Source of the DNA: Zelonia costaricensis | Taxonomy: Eukaryota; Euglenozoa; Kinetoplastea; Trypanosomatida; Trypanosomatidae | DNA: 20,997 bases | Assembly (NCBI GenBank): GCA_030849075.1 | Contig: JASAOO010003083.1 | Location: 1 to 20,997 of the forward strand | Direction of reading: 5' to 3' | In this document: one piece after another, positions 1 to 8,794 of the stretch | Numbering within the stretch: the stretch's first letter is position 1 | Layout: each line of letters begins with the position of its first letter | Notes under the pieces: model-generated | What the model saw: only the letters and a program-made list of their open reading frames with translations | Database searches by the model: none | Told to the model about the DNA's origin: nothing | Translations under genes and position numbers: made by a program

Positions 1-106
1 GGAACTTGTACAGCTTGATCAGGAGCTTGATGTACGGGTTCGTCGAGTACGTGTGATGGCGAATCACACGACTCTTCTTCGAGATGCCGGTGAGATCGAC
101 GCCCAT
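1..106 (-). CDS. RPL18: 60S ribosomal protein eL18 (L18), 5' part only
   Basis: This is the N-terminus of large-subunit ribosomal protein eL18, a structural protein of the cytosolic 60S subunit. The ATG is at 104-106, and about 35 codons are visible before the window edge. The peptide begins MGVDLTGISKKSRV and continues through a stretch ending YIKLLIKLYKF. This matches the eukaryotic L18 start (MGVD followed by a basic stretch and a conserved LLxKLYxF segment). The rest lies beyond base 1, so the 3' end cannot be judged. A T-rich tract (minus strand) and a candidate splice acceptor AG lie about 45 bases upstream, giving a short 5' UTR as is usual for ribosomal protein mRNAs. Identity is from family knowledge and is strong despite the short fragment. 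Confidence 0.9.
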   Translation of the reverse strand, partial: MGVDLTGISKKSRVIRHHTYSTNPYIKLLIKLYKF

Positions 107-146
107 GGTTGCTGCGACGGAGGGGGTACGCAAAGGTGGGATTACT

Positions 147-199
147 CTGCTACGATAAGACCGCGGAGAAGTGCCAGTTGGGGAGAAAAACAAAAAGTG
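147..199 (-). promoter_or_regulatory. Candidate trans-splice acceptor for eL18
   Basis: On the minus strand a pyrimidine tract (complement of 180-199) is followed by the first AG dinucleotides at 150-151 and 147-148, about 45 bases before the eL18 ATG. This is the arrangement expected for spliced-leader addition in trypanosomatids. The choice of AG is inferred. Confidence 0.35.
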
Positions 200-240
200 A
201 TGTCAGCACGTGCGGCGTGAGGTCGCACAATAGCGTTAAA

Positions 241-287
241 TGTGTGTGTGTGTGTGTGTGTGTTTCAAAGCGAAAAAAAAAAAAAAA
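241..287. repeat. (TG)n microsatellite and A15 run
   Basis: Plus-strand TG repeat at 241-263 is followed after a few bases by 15 consecutive A at 273-287. On the transcribed strand these are (CA)n and T15, a possible pyrimidine-rich processing signal for eL18 and polyadenylation of the gene before it. Confidence 0.9.
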
Positions 288-910
288 GCAGGGTCAAGGG
301 GGACCAAGTGAGCGGAGAGAAAGACGGCAAGTGAAAACGGCAGCGCTGCCCAAACGGCCCATGAGTCATTCAAGTGCTTCCTCTGGTGTAACCCCCCTCC
401 CCCCCGGGGGGCAGGGCAGCACCCAGAACCTAATTCATGACAGTGGGAGAAGTCGGATCAGCCGAGGCGTTGCACAGTTGGCGGGTTACAGTCTTTTTTT
501 TTCTTCTTCTCACTTAAATGACTGTGAGCTTCTTCTGGGAGTCTTTGATCCCCAGGAGAGAGGGGTGGGGCGGGGGCCAGCAGAGGGCACAGACCAACGG
601 CTTGCACGTAACACAGCACAAAAAAGGAAAACACAAGATCAGCAAGCACGCACACCCCAAGTCTCGCGACAGAACACAAAAACCCCTGCAGAAGGATGTG
701 GTGCCGCAGTGCGGCGTCCTCTGAGTGCGTCACAGTAGACTATGTACATCAAGCTCGGCTTCACACAGAACACGCACACACAGGGACACACAGGGGAACA
801 GACAGACAGGCACGGCGTTCAGCACCCGGGGTGCGAGCCGCAGTGGGAGAACAGGTTTACCCTTCTAGTGTGTCGAGTGTGGGTGTATGGTTGTGTCCGT
901 CCCTGTGGTG

Positions 911-1714
911 CTACATGCCGCCCTTGTAGTGCACCGAGTCGATGCCCTGCAGCTGGTTCTTGAGGCCGTGCGGGTTGGCCCACGCGCTGTTGCCAAACGA
1001 GATGTCCTCATCCTCCACCATCTTCTTCATCTCCTCTTGTTTGCGGTAGAAGTGCTGCATGAGCTCCGCCTGCGCCCGCGCGTCTACCGCCGGCTCCCGC
1101 GGCGGCGCAGCCCCGCCCTCCGCCACAAGCTTGACCGTGATCTTGGTTTTGTCGTTCTTGCCGATGTACTTCACGAAGTCCGTGTCGCGCGCGAGCGGCT
1201 TAGCGCTCCACCACATCACGACTCGGCCGGTGAGGATGTTCTCGTTCGTGGCGCCGTCGTCGAGGATGCTGAGGATGCGGTGCGCCTTCGACTTCTCCAC
1301 ATCCGACGCCGTGTCGCTCTCCAGCACCGCCGTGAGGCGCTGGCACGCGTCATTGCCGCTGCACTCGGCCGGGAAGAGGATCATCACGCCGCCCTTGAAG
1401 GCTTCGACCAGTGCGTCGAGGGCGCTCTGCTCGCACGTCAGCCGCTTCTCCGTGCGCTCGAGCGCGAGGTAGCGCTCCGTGTCGCCAATGGGACCGGCAA
1501 GGTAGTGCTGCTGCGCCTCGGCTACCATGCCGTCCTTGAGCATCTGCCGCGCCGCCGCCATCATCCAGGTCAGGCGGACGCGCGTGTTTTGCATGTGCTG
1601 CACGGCATCCGTTGCCTCGCCCACGTTGGTCGGCGCCGGCACGCTCAGGATGAAGGCGTCGTAGTCCTTGCTGTGCTCCTCCTTCGGGAGCCGCTTGCAC
1701 TCGATGAGGACCAT
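911..1714 (-). CDS. CFAP298: CFAP298 (C21orf59/Kurly) homologue, flagellar dynein-assembly protein
   Basis: This 267-residue protein matches the CFAP298 family end to end; the human protein is about 290 residues. Visible family landmarks are the N-terminal MVLIECKR (human MVLLHVKR), a central GGVMILFP segment at residues 108-115, and WWSAKPL near 168-174. Next come YIGKNDKTKI at 183-192, PPREP at 204-208, and a C-terminal region with RKQEEMKK, NSAWANP and a short tail. In animals and green algae the family is needed for assembly of outer dynein arms and for ciliary motility, so a role in flagellar motility is expected. It probably acts in the cytoplasm before axonemal delivery. I chose the ATG at 1714 because homology begins there. 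An in-frame upstream extension to 1768 would add 18 non-conserved residues and is less likely. Codon use and strand agree with the neighbours, and no defect is visible. Confidence 0.93.
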   Translation of the reverse strand: MVLIECKRLPKEEHSKDYDAFILSVPAPTNVGEATDAVQHMQNTRVRLTWMMAAARQMLKDGMVAEAQQHYLAGPIGDTERYLALERTEKRLTCEQSALDALVEAFKGGVMILFPAECSGNDACQRLTAVLESDTASDVEKSKAHRILSILDDGATNENILTGRVVMWWSAKPLARDTDFVKYIGKNDKTKITVKLVAEGGAAPPREPAVDARAQAELMQHFYRKQEEMKKMVEDEDISFGNSAWANPHGLKNQLQGIDSVHYKGGM

Positions 1715-2577
1715 GGTTGCAGCCGCCGTGTGTTGGGCGAGAGAAGAGGGGGGGGAGCTAGAAAGCACGCACAGAACAGCAGGGACTCACAGAGAGAAGC
1801 GAGTAGACGAGCTCGACGGAGCACACCGGATCTAAAGCGCGTACCAGTACGGGATATGCCGCCAACAGCCGGAGACGGGGAAAAAAAGAAGAGGTAGCGT
1901 TCTGCGCTGTGCGACCCGTGAGCCGTCCCTGATCGGAGGAGAACAAGCGTGAAAGCGAGTGCGCTCTGAGGGGTGCCGGTGTCAGCCTTGGCCGAGAGTC
2001 GTTTGTCCGCTCTCTTCCTCTTTACGGACCCTCTGTATGAGGCGAGAATCGAGAGCTGCTGTTGCTGTTTCTGTATGTGAAGGCCGTGCGCCGGCTGGCA
2101 CGAGGCGGACGGATAGAAAATCGCGGTAAAACGCTTGATTCGGTAGGCCGTTGTTGTAGCTCCTTCGCGGCGCGGAAATGAGGACGTGCACGCGGTTGAA
2201 GCTCGGAATCCACGCGCGAAGTGGAGAGAGAGAGGCGTGGGAGGGGGGGGGGAAGCCGAATAGTTGTGTGTGTGTGTGTGTGTGAAGGAGGAGTGCACAG
2301 AGCATGCCTCCGAGAAGGGCAGCGAGTGACCTCATTTCGAAGTTGCAGTGAACGGCTGCCCCGGCAGCACTTTCAATGGAATGCAGGAAAGCAGCCATGG
2401 CGCAGAGGAGAGAAAGGGGGGAGGGACCATCGATCTCCACTGCGGCGTTTGCGAGCACCTCAACGCACGGCGGCTTCATTTGTTGTTGTTCATCTGTGCC
2501 ATCTGTGGCGAAGCTCATGCGCGTCGAGCAGCGCTGCATTCACACCACAATCGAAGCAGAACAGCGAAGGCGAGACC
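1715..2577. other. Spacer between CFAP298 and the methyltransferase gene
   Basis: No gene is seen. The minus strand carries pyrimidine tracts near the complement of 1740-1760 and 1876-1895, which are likely processing signals for CFAP298. A plus-strand TG repeat lies at 2264-2284, next to a G-rich run at 2242-2252. Confidence 0.6.
2264..2284. repeat. (TG)n microsatellite
   Basis: An alternating TG run on the plus strand (CA on the transcribed strand) in a spacer. Confidence 0.9.
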
Positions 2578-4062
2578 TTAGTGGGCTGAATTCGCGGTGA
2601 TCCAGCGCTCCTGCTGGGCGTAGTCGAGGTGCACCTCGACATCGTGCCACAGCTTGCTCCTGTCCATGAGCTCCGCTACCATGTGCGCCTGGAGCCCGAC
2701 CTCGATGGCTATGTTCGGGGCATCGCGCAGCATCGCGTGCCGCCGCCGGCGCGGCTTCAGCAGCCGCGCACCGTGCACGCACAGCTCCTTGAAGTAGAGG
2801 TACTGCCGCGACTCGCGATAGTCGTCGCCGACAAGCGCCGTCTTGGACTCCCAGTGCGTGATGGTCGGCGGTAGCTCCACGTACTGGGCGGGCAGGACGT
2901 AGGGTGGATTTGAGACAATCACGTCAAACGTGCCCACGTGCGGCTCCGCGACAGCGCTGATCGGGCGCTCCGCCGTCGTGGCCGTCGTGGTGCCGGGCGC
3001 CTCCGAGAAGCACGCAAACATGTCGCTCTGCACGGCTGTGTACCGCGCTGGCGGGATGCCGTTCCGGCGCGCGTTGTCCTGCGAGACGCGAACGGCCGCC
3101 GGCAGGATGTCGAGCGCCGTGACGGCGGCGCACGGAAGGTGCTTCGCCAGGGCCACTCCGATGCACCCTGTCCCGCAGCAGACGTCCAAGATGCGCAAGG
3201 ACGGGGCTGCCGCTCCGTCGGCTGTGGTGCCTTAAGCGCCGTTGGCGGCGGCGCGGCCCAGGTGATGGTGCACCATCCAGTGTGTCCACATCTCCGTCTC
3301 CGGCCGCGGACACAGCAGCGGCACCTCGCAGTGAATGTCGCAGCCGTAGAAGGGCTGCGAGCCGATGATGTAAGACAGCGGCTTGTGCAGGTCGACACGC
3401 TCGAGGAGTGCCCGCTTCACGTGCCGCCTCGCCTCGTCGGCGCCCCACTTCTCAGCGCTGGCCCGTCCCGCCACCCACTCCTCCACCCACTGGATCTCCA
3501 GCGAGGCGTTGTACAGCAGGGCCGGGTCCACACTGGTTTGCCCGGGGTCCTTGTAGAACTTGTCGTAGATCATGCGCGAGAAGAGTTGCCGCTCCGGTGC
3601 CGACAGGAAGGTCACCTCCGCGGCTGTGCGGCAGTGCCGCCGTTCGAGCTGGCTGAGCTTTTCCTCCGCCGTAAAGTCCACCTCCGTCGGCTCCGCGTCG
3701 CTCGGTGCGGTACCGGTGGCCGCGCCACCGTCCTCGGTATTGTCTACGGCGGCGCCGACGTCGCCCTGGCGTGTGGCGACGGAGTTGAGGCCGTGGTACT
3801 CGCTGATGGACATGCCGCCCGGGGGTGCTGCGAGGGTGTCCGGCCGCATGAGACGCTTGGCGACCGCGTCTGCGCGGGAGGGGAGAGCGTCGGCGGCACG
3901 CCCACGCAGGTCGCCCTCCAGCTCTGGGGACCGCGTCGAGACGTAGTTAACGGAGCTGGACCGGCGCGAGTCGGACTGATGCCGAACAGGTGCTGCCAGC
4001 GGCGTTGTCGTGGTCGCAGAAGCAGCGAGGCGGCGCCCCGCCGCCCACCGACGCAGCATCAT
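2578..4062 (-). CDS. MTQ1: Mitochondrial PrmC/HemK-type N5-glutamine methyltransferase, interrupted by in-frame TAA
   Basis: This is a SAM-dependent methyltransferase of the PrmC/HemK family, which methylates the glutamine of the GGQ motif in peptide-chain release factors. Counting from the ATG at 4062, residues 1-30 are Arg/Ser/Thr/Ala-rich and look like a mitochondrial presequence. Residues 130-260 fit the PrmC N-terminal domain, with KPLSYIIGSQPF (227-238) and CPRPETE (251-257). The SAM-binding motif I is LDVCCGTG at 292-299, and the catalytic NPPY is at 385-388. The last residues end at a TAA at 2578. Codon 277 (3232-3234) is TAA, in the same frame as both halves, and lies in the variable linker between the PETE motif and motif I. 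No frameshift is needed to join the halves. As read, only a 276-residue fragment without the catalytic domain would be made. The cause could be a base-calling error, a polymorphism, a decayed gene or readthrough. The mitochondrial paralogue assignment (MTQ1-like) rests on the presequence. Confidence 0.82.
3232..3234 (-). other. In-frame TAA inside the methyltransferase gene
   Basis: The minus-strand codons around it read GCT TAA GGC. The open frame before it carries the N-terminal domain and PETE motif. The open frame after it carries motif I and NPPY in the same phase. The first downstream in-frame ATG (codon 348) lies after motif I, so internal re-initiation there would not give a functional enzyme. 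Confidence 0.9.
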
Positions 4063-4195
4063 TGCCCTTGATGTACCACTCCCGTGGAGCCACGTGGGCA
4101 ACCTCCGAACCCGAGCGAGGTTGCCGAGCGCGGACGCGTGAGGCCGCAGTGTGGACGCCGGTGTTGAGGGATGGCAGCTCAGGCGCGGTCGGTCA

Positions 4196-4213
4196 CTTCG
4201 AAAAAGGGAAACG
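4196..4213 (-). promoter_or_regulatory. Candidate trans-splice acceptor for the methyltransferase gene
   Basis: The minus strand shows a T/C-rich tract followed by the first AG at 4196-4197, about 135 bases before the ATG. The choice is inferred from tract position. Confidence 0.35.
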
Positions 4214-4540
4214 TTGCTGAGAAGGGCAGCAGGTCCAATGCGGAGTTGCGGCGTGCGAGGGAGAAGCGAGAGCTGTGTAAAGACAACAGGGACGTGCGTC
4301 GGTGTCGGGCCACGCCTGCAGCGTCGACGTGAACTACAAAGCGGCCGGCACCGGTGCTGACGTGAAGGAAATGACGACGCAGGCGAAGGTGGTGGGGGAC
4401 ACAGTCGGTGTGGGAAGGAAGACAACGGTGGGACAACAGAGGAGTCGCGAGACGATCCGCGTTCTGTGGGGGCGGCGAGCAGATTCTCGCATACGGAACG
4501 GAGTCGATGCGCACTGCAGCGTTGCTGCGCGTCGGCGCTG

Positions 4541-4593
4541 CACCTCCTGTTTGCACGCACTCACTTCCGCAGGGGCATCGGCAAGTAAGCCCC
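4541..4593. repeat. Dispersed motif, copy 1 (degenerate repeat of unknown kind)
   Basis: This stretch and 11258-11314 share the order CACCTC, TTGCACGCACT, CACTTCCGCA, ATCGGC and GTAAGCCC with small indels between blocks. Both lie in spacers in the same orientation. It might be a remnant of a short dispersed element such as a SIDER, but I cannot confirm that from memory of a consensus. Confidence 0.5.
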
Positions 4594-4681
4594 ACTTTTC
4601 GCCGGCACTAGAACGAGTCTTCACGCGCCGTTGTTTCCTCTTTTCGCTTCCCCTGCCGCGGGGTAGTCCAGGACGTAGACG

Positions 4682-4683
<2 letters not shown>

Positions 4684-4714
<31 letters not shown>
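4684..4714. repeat. (TG)15 microsatellite
   Basis: An uninterrupted TG run of 31 bases on the plus strand, one of the longest dinucleotide repeats in the window. Confidence 0.95.
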
Positions 4715-4715
<1 letters not shown>

Positions 4716-5082
4716 AGAATAAAAGCTGCAGCCAGGCCTCCAGTGAAATTGCACATTGTCGCCAGCCGACCTCATGCGGAGGGGAGGAGGGGGGGGCAAT
4801 GGCTTTTCTACACGCAGCGGCCCAGCAGCTTCCAACGGACCACGCATGCACAAATCCCAGCTCATCTGCTTCTCACATTCTTGCTTCTTTACTTCAACAT
4901 GTGGCACCCCCGCAGTGCACCCGCACTGAAACTCACTTCGCCGGGGACAAGATGTAAAAGTAAAGGGAAGTGTACCCAGCCGCAGGAGAGAGACCCGGAA
5001 CGCCACAGCAGAAACACCGAAGCCACACGCCTATAGAGAGAGACGCGGCGAAAAAGGTTTGGCACGCAGCCGTCACACAGAT

Positions 5083-5104
5083 ACACACACACACACATAC
5101 ACAC
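5083..5104. repeat. (CA)n microsatellite
   Basis: A nearly perfect AC run just downstream (transcript sense) of the transporter stop codon, in its 3' UTR. On the transcribed strand it reads GT. Confidence 0.85.
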
Positions 5105-5174
5105 CGCTCCTTCCTTCCTCTGCCGTCTTCTTCTCTCTCCCTCCCTCCCTCTGCGCGCCACACAATTTCGCTTC

Positions 5175-7367
5175 TCACACAGCTGGCACGGGGGTGCCCC
5201 AGACCGTGTCGTAGACCAAGACGGAAATACCGATTACCGTGACAATGATGCCAATCACGGCATTCACAAGGCAGAGGAGCTGCTTCGCCCGAATGAAGCG
5301 GTACCGCGACGAGGCACCGCCGCCGCTGGATGTCGAGGAGCCCTGCGCGGCAGCGGCCGACGCGGCGGCGGACGCGGAGCCGTACGGGCCGCTTGGCGAG
5401 AAGACGCTCCACCCCACCATGCCGGGCGCCACCATGACGAGGAAGACACTGAACAGCGTGCCGATCAGGTGAATCACAAAGTCGATGCCGGAGACGGTGG
5501 CGGCGATCAGCACAGACGTCGTGACCAGGATCGCTGCCTCCACCACAATGGCAAGCGTCGTCGTCTGGTCCGGCGAGCCGACGTCGCGGTCCACGTCGAC
5601 GAGGTCTGCCTCGTCCGACGCCGGTGACGTCAGGCGAGCTGGATTGCCCATGCTCGCGTACAGGTCGCTCTGCCCCCACGACGCGGCCAGCGCGGACGGC
5701 GGACTGCCGGGCCCGGGCGCGTCGAGCGTGCTGTGGCGCAGGATGCTGCCCTGCAGAGGTGGGGGGCTGCTGGCGAAGACCTCGTAGCCAGGCGTCGGGG
5801 CCCCGTTGTTGTGCAGCAGCGGCGACGTCTCACGCGGCACGGCGTCGTCGGTCGTTGCGCTGTCCCCGCGCCCCTCGGGGGTCAGCTGCGCTCCCGACTC
5901 GATGGCGGCCTCCTTCATCAGCGCCGACTGCTCGGCCCACGTCAGGGCGATCATCGTCAAGCGGTGCAGCCCGCGACGGGTGCAGATCGAGACGACCGGG
6001 AATACACAGGCGAAGTGCGCAAAGAGGCCGAGGCGGCCAATGTTCATCAGCAGGTCATTCTTGCCGTAGTTGGAGACGATGTTGCCGCCCACCTTGCGCG
6101 ATGCCACCTCGTCACCGAACGTCACGTAGCCGAAGACGCCGGTGGCGGCGTAGCACGCAACGATGATTGGGAACGCGACGGAGATGGACTGCATCATGGC
6201 CGGCGGTCGCCGGTCCTGCAGCTCCTTGTAAAAGTACGGCACATTGTAGTGGTACGCCAGGGCCATGCCGAAGGTGGAGACGGTCTGCAACACACTCATG
6301 GACAGCCGCATCCAGTGCACCTCGCCGTATTTGCTCGGGTCGACGTGCGGGTAGTCGTAACGCTGCTGGGTGTGGTAGCGGTACACCACCATCGCCACAA
6401 TGTAAAAGATGGTCAAGAAGCCCAGCAGCGAGGTCCACTTGAGCTCCTCCATGTTGCGCACGCAGCTGAGGAGAAAGAAAATGACGCCACCGGCGGCAAG
6501 CCAGAAGTACTTGGACACGAGGATGCCCTGGGTGTGCAGCACCGCGGACACCACCGGCGGCATCGAGTCGCCAATCACCTTGGCGTACACCACGAGGGTG
6601 CCGTAGTTGCTGCAGAAGACGATGAACTCCATCAGCGTCGTCACGACGCGGCGGCAGCGGCGGCGGTGCCACTCCTCCCTGGCGAACGTGTCACGCACCG
6701 CCGCGTACGAGCTCGTCGTCGGTGCCGGGAACGAGGCGTCGGGGTTGTGGTGAAACGCCGCGGCTCCCCCAGCACGCCCGGCCGCCTCCACGGTCGGGTC
6801 CGCGCGGGAGGCGCCGCGGTGGCGCCGCTGCTGCTGCTTCGCCTCTGCGGCGCCTGCTCCCTGGCTGATGCCCGACGTCGCGTGGTGGCTGCCGGCGCTG
6901 CTGCTGTTTGTGCCGCTCTCGCTTCCGCTGTGCCGCCCTTCCTCCTGGGCCCGCGCCGCCTCTCGCGCGATGCCGTAGTTGTACAGGTACTCCTCCCAAA
7001 CCTGCGGCGGGTAGAGGGCGAAGGCGACCACCTCCGTGATGGAGTACCGCCCCGTCGCATCGCAGCCGACGACGAGACAGTACACGCTGAAGGCCGCGAA
7101 GGTCGAGAGGAAGACGAGTAGGCCTAGTCCGACCACAATCGAGGAGAGGTACAGCGCGAGGGGAAGCGAGAGCACGCCGGCGCCGATAACGCTACCCAGC
7201 GTGTTCATGACCGTGCCCGTGATGGTGCCGGAGCGCTCCTCTTCGACGGGGCCCGCGAAGGAGAGCCCCGAGGCGACGCGGTGGCTGATGCGGCCGGCGA
7301 AGGACTGCCGCCGTGAGGCGCGGACGTCGTTAACCCGCATCGACCCGCGCGACGCAAAGGAGCGCAT
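5175..7367 (-). CDS. Amino-acid transporter, AAAP/SLC38-like family, with large hydrophilic inserts
   Basis: This 730-residue multi-pass membrane protein carries the AAAP family start, with GTVMNTLGSVIGAGVLSLP at about residues 51-69 forming the first membrane segment. Further hydrophobic segments lie near 75-101, 244-264, 292-304, 312-328, 358-373, 395-415, 442-462, 604-628, 632-654 and 696-720. Typical family members are about 450-500 residues. The extra length is three low-complexity inserts: about 133-236 (Ser/Gly/His/Gln/Ala-rich), about 484-600 (Pro/Ser/Asp-rich) and about 657-690 (Ser/Ala/Gly). The N-terminus before the first segment is about 48 residues and Ser/Arg-rich. It probably sits in the plasma or an internal membrane and imports amino acids; the substrate cannot be read from sequence. 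The first in-frame ATG is at 7367; an in-frame GTG lies 21 bases upstream. Confidence 0.9.
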   Translation of the reverse strand: MRSFASRGSMRVNDVRASRRQSFAGRISHRVASGLSFAGPVEEERSGTITGTVMNTLGSVIGAGVLSLPLALYLSSIVVGLGLLVFLSTFAAFSVYCLVVGCDATGRYSITEVVAFALYPPQVWEEYLYNYGIAREAARAQEEGRHSGSESGTNSSSAGSHHATSGISQGAGAAEAKQQQRRHRGASRADPTVEAAGRAGGAAAFHHNPDASFPAPTTSSYAAVRDTFAREEWHRRRCRRVVTTLMEFIVFCSNYGTLVVYAKVIGDSMPPVVSAVLHTQGILVSKYFWLAAGGVIFFLLSCVRNMEELKWTSLLGFLTIFYIVAMVVYRYHTQQRYDYPHVDPSKYGEVHWMRLSMSVLQTVSTFGMALAYHYNVPYFYKELQDRRPPAMMQSISVAFPIIVACYAATGVFGYVTFGDEVASRKVGGNIVSNYGKNDLLMNIGRLGLFAHFACVFPVVSICTRRGLHRLTMIALTWAEQSALMKEAAIESGAQLTPEGRGDSATTDDAVPRETSPLLHNNGAPTPGYEVFASSPPPLQGSILRHSTLDAPGPGSPPSALAASWGQSDLYASMGNPARLTSPASDEADLVDVDRDVGSPDQTTTLAIVVEAAILVTTSVLIAATVSGIDFVIHLIGTLFSVFLVMVAPGMVGWSVFSPSGPYGSASAAASAAAAQGSSTSSGGGASSRYRFIRAKQLLCLVNAVIGIIVTVIGISVLVYDTVWGTPVPAV

Positions 7368-7564
7368 CTTTTTCGTTGCCGACTGCACTGCTACTCGTCA
7401 CGGCGTGGAGTGGGAAGGGACAGGGGAGGGAGTTCCCTGGCAGGAAGTCAACACGACACCGAGCGACGCTTTGACGATGCACGAACAGGGGGCGGAGAGA
7501 CAAGCAGAAACGAGCACCGCCGGCTGAAGGGTGGCAAGCAGAGCAACCAACAAAGAGGTGATCG

Positions 7565-7615
7565 CACAAACACACACAAACACAAACCAAGACACACAGA
7601 CACACACAAGCACAC
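7565..7615. repeat. CA-rich imperfect repeat
   Basis: A plus-strand stretch dominated by ACACA units with interruptions, upstream of the transporter. Confidence 0.75.
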
Positions 7616-8144
7616 TGAAAGAAGAGCTGACGATGAGAAACGGGAGCTTGGCGAGCAGCCAACCTCCACACACGCTAAAAGAGAAAAAAAGGGAGGACAA
7701 CGCGAACAAGTCAAGAGGATACTCGAGTGACGGTAGCAAGAGGCGCGGTTTGGCGTGGCTCTCTGCGAGGAGGAGGCAGGACAGTGCAATACTCGAGGCT
7801 CACGGTGTCTTGTGCACGCAGGAAGAAGAGAAAGAAGAAATGCCCAGAGCACGGAAGGAGTGAAAAGGGCTCCGCTTGACCACGAAAACGTGCACGCACA
7901 CACAAGCTCACGCGATGAGGACACGAGGCCCCACTTTCCGTCAGATCCAGACTCGATTACGGCGAAGGTGTCTGGTGGAAAGCGCGAGGGGGGGGGGCCG
8001 GCCTGTCGAGAAGGCGAGACGCAAAGAACCGCGATGGCGCACACTGAGGTGGGACCGAGACACGGCGGAAGCGCGGGGCGACGCACGCGTGTGCTGGCAA
8101 ATAAAAAAAACGTGTAAGAAACCTGGAGTAGAGAAGAAGGATGA

Positions 8145-8208
8145 CGTGCGTGTGTGTGTGCGTGTGTATTCGGGTGGGTGCGTGGGTGTACGTGTGCGTA
8201 TGTGCGTG
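8145..8208. repeat. GT-rich imperfect repeat
   Basis: A plus-strand run of GTGTGTGCG-type units with scattered substitutions, inside the long spacer. Confidence 0.75.
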
Positions 8209-8756
8209 AACAAGAACGGCCAAATAAAAAAAAAAGAAGAGACAGAAAAGGGTAAAGTAAGAAGAAAGTGTATGGGCGACAAGGTCAGCCGGACTGTGAC
8301 AGGCAGCGTGTGCGTTAGTTCCAAGACAGAGAACCACTGGGTCAAGGAGGGTCAACAACAGCAACACGCGAGCACACGACAGCAACGAGGAGATGAGAGA
8401 CGAAGAAGAAGCAAGAAAAAAAAAAGAGGAGCGGTACGAGAAAGAGAAGTTAGCGGTATGACAGATGAAGAAGTGGCGACTCGTCTGCGAGGGGGCGCGC
8501 ATGAACGCACAACGCGTGGATGCGCACGTGCACCAGCGTGTGTGCGCCTACTCCTATGCTCCTCCCAGCAGGAGAGTGGACGTAGACGGAGCGCCAGAGA
8601 AAACCAGCGTGCGCTAACACTGAAACTTCGGGGGCGGCAAGTGTGCAAAACACGTCAGTCGTGTACTCGATCTCATCCAGCAGTTGGAATCTCCGAAAGG
8701 GGAAGAAAGAAAAGAAAGCGTTCGGGTGGCGCAAAGAAGAGAGAGGCGGCGAGGCG

Positions 8757-8794
8757 TATATATATATATATATGTGTGTGTGTGTCTGTGTGTG
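8757..8794. repeat. Compound (TA)n(TG)n microsatellite
   Basis: Alternating TA (8757-8772) passes directly into TG (8773-8794, with one C interruption). The TA part is the only long AT-only alternation in an otherwise GC-rich window. Confidence 0.92.

Larger units (their letters stand above)
107..910. other. Spacer between eL18 and CFAP298
   Basis: No convincing gene is visible on either strand. Reading the minus strand, it holds the CFAP298 3' UTR, then a (CA)n run (complement of 241-263), a T15 run (complement of 273-287), and the eL18 splice region. Short open frames here have low-complexity translations and no homology I recognise. Confidence 0.6.
4063..5174. other. Spacer between the methyltransferase and the transporter
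   Basis: No gene is supported. The open frame on the minus strand continues upstream of the methyltransferase ATG, but its translation is Ser/Arg/Pro-rich with no family signal. The region holds a long TG repeat (4684-4714), a CA repeat (5083-5104) and one copy of a motif that recurs in another spacer (4541-4593). Confidence 0.6.

Noticed and set aside
887..1897. Long plus-strand open frame opposite CFAP298
   Set aside because: It is the antisense shadow of a gene with clear homology; its translation is Leu/Arg/His-rich with no domain.
2938..4071. Long plus-strand open frame opposite the methyltransferase
   Set aside because: An antisense shadow produced by high third-position GC; no recognisable product.
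4063..4560. N-terminal extension of the methyltransferase to 4560
   Set aside because: The extension is Ser/Pro/Arg-rich spacer composition, and a presequence-like start follows directly after the ATG at 4062.
5733..7121. 462-codon plus-strand open frame opposite the transporter
   Set aside because: Its Arg/Val/His-rich antisense translation arises from GC3 bias; the minus-strand reading has membrane segments and family motifs.
7448..8086. Minus-strand 212-codon frame in the long spacer, Cys/Ser/Leu-rich and looking like a membrane protein
   Set aside because: The hydrophobicity comes from translated pyrimidine and CA repeats; there is no family signal and no conserved motif.
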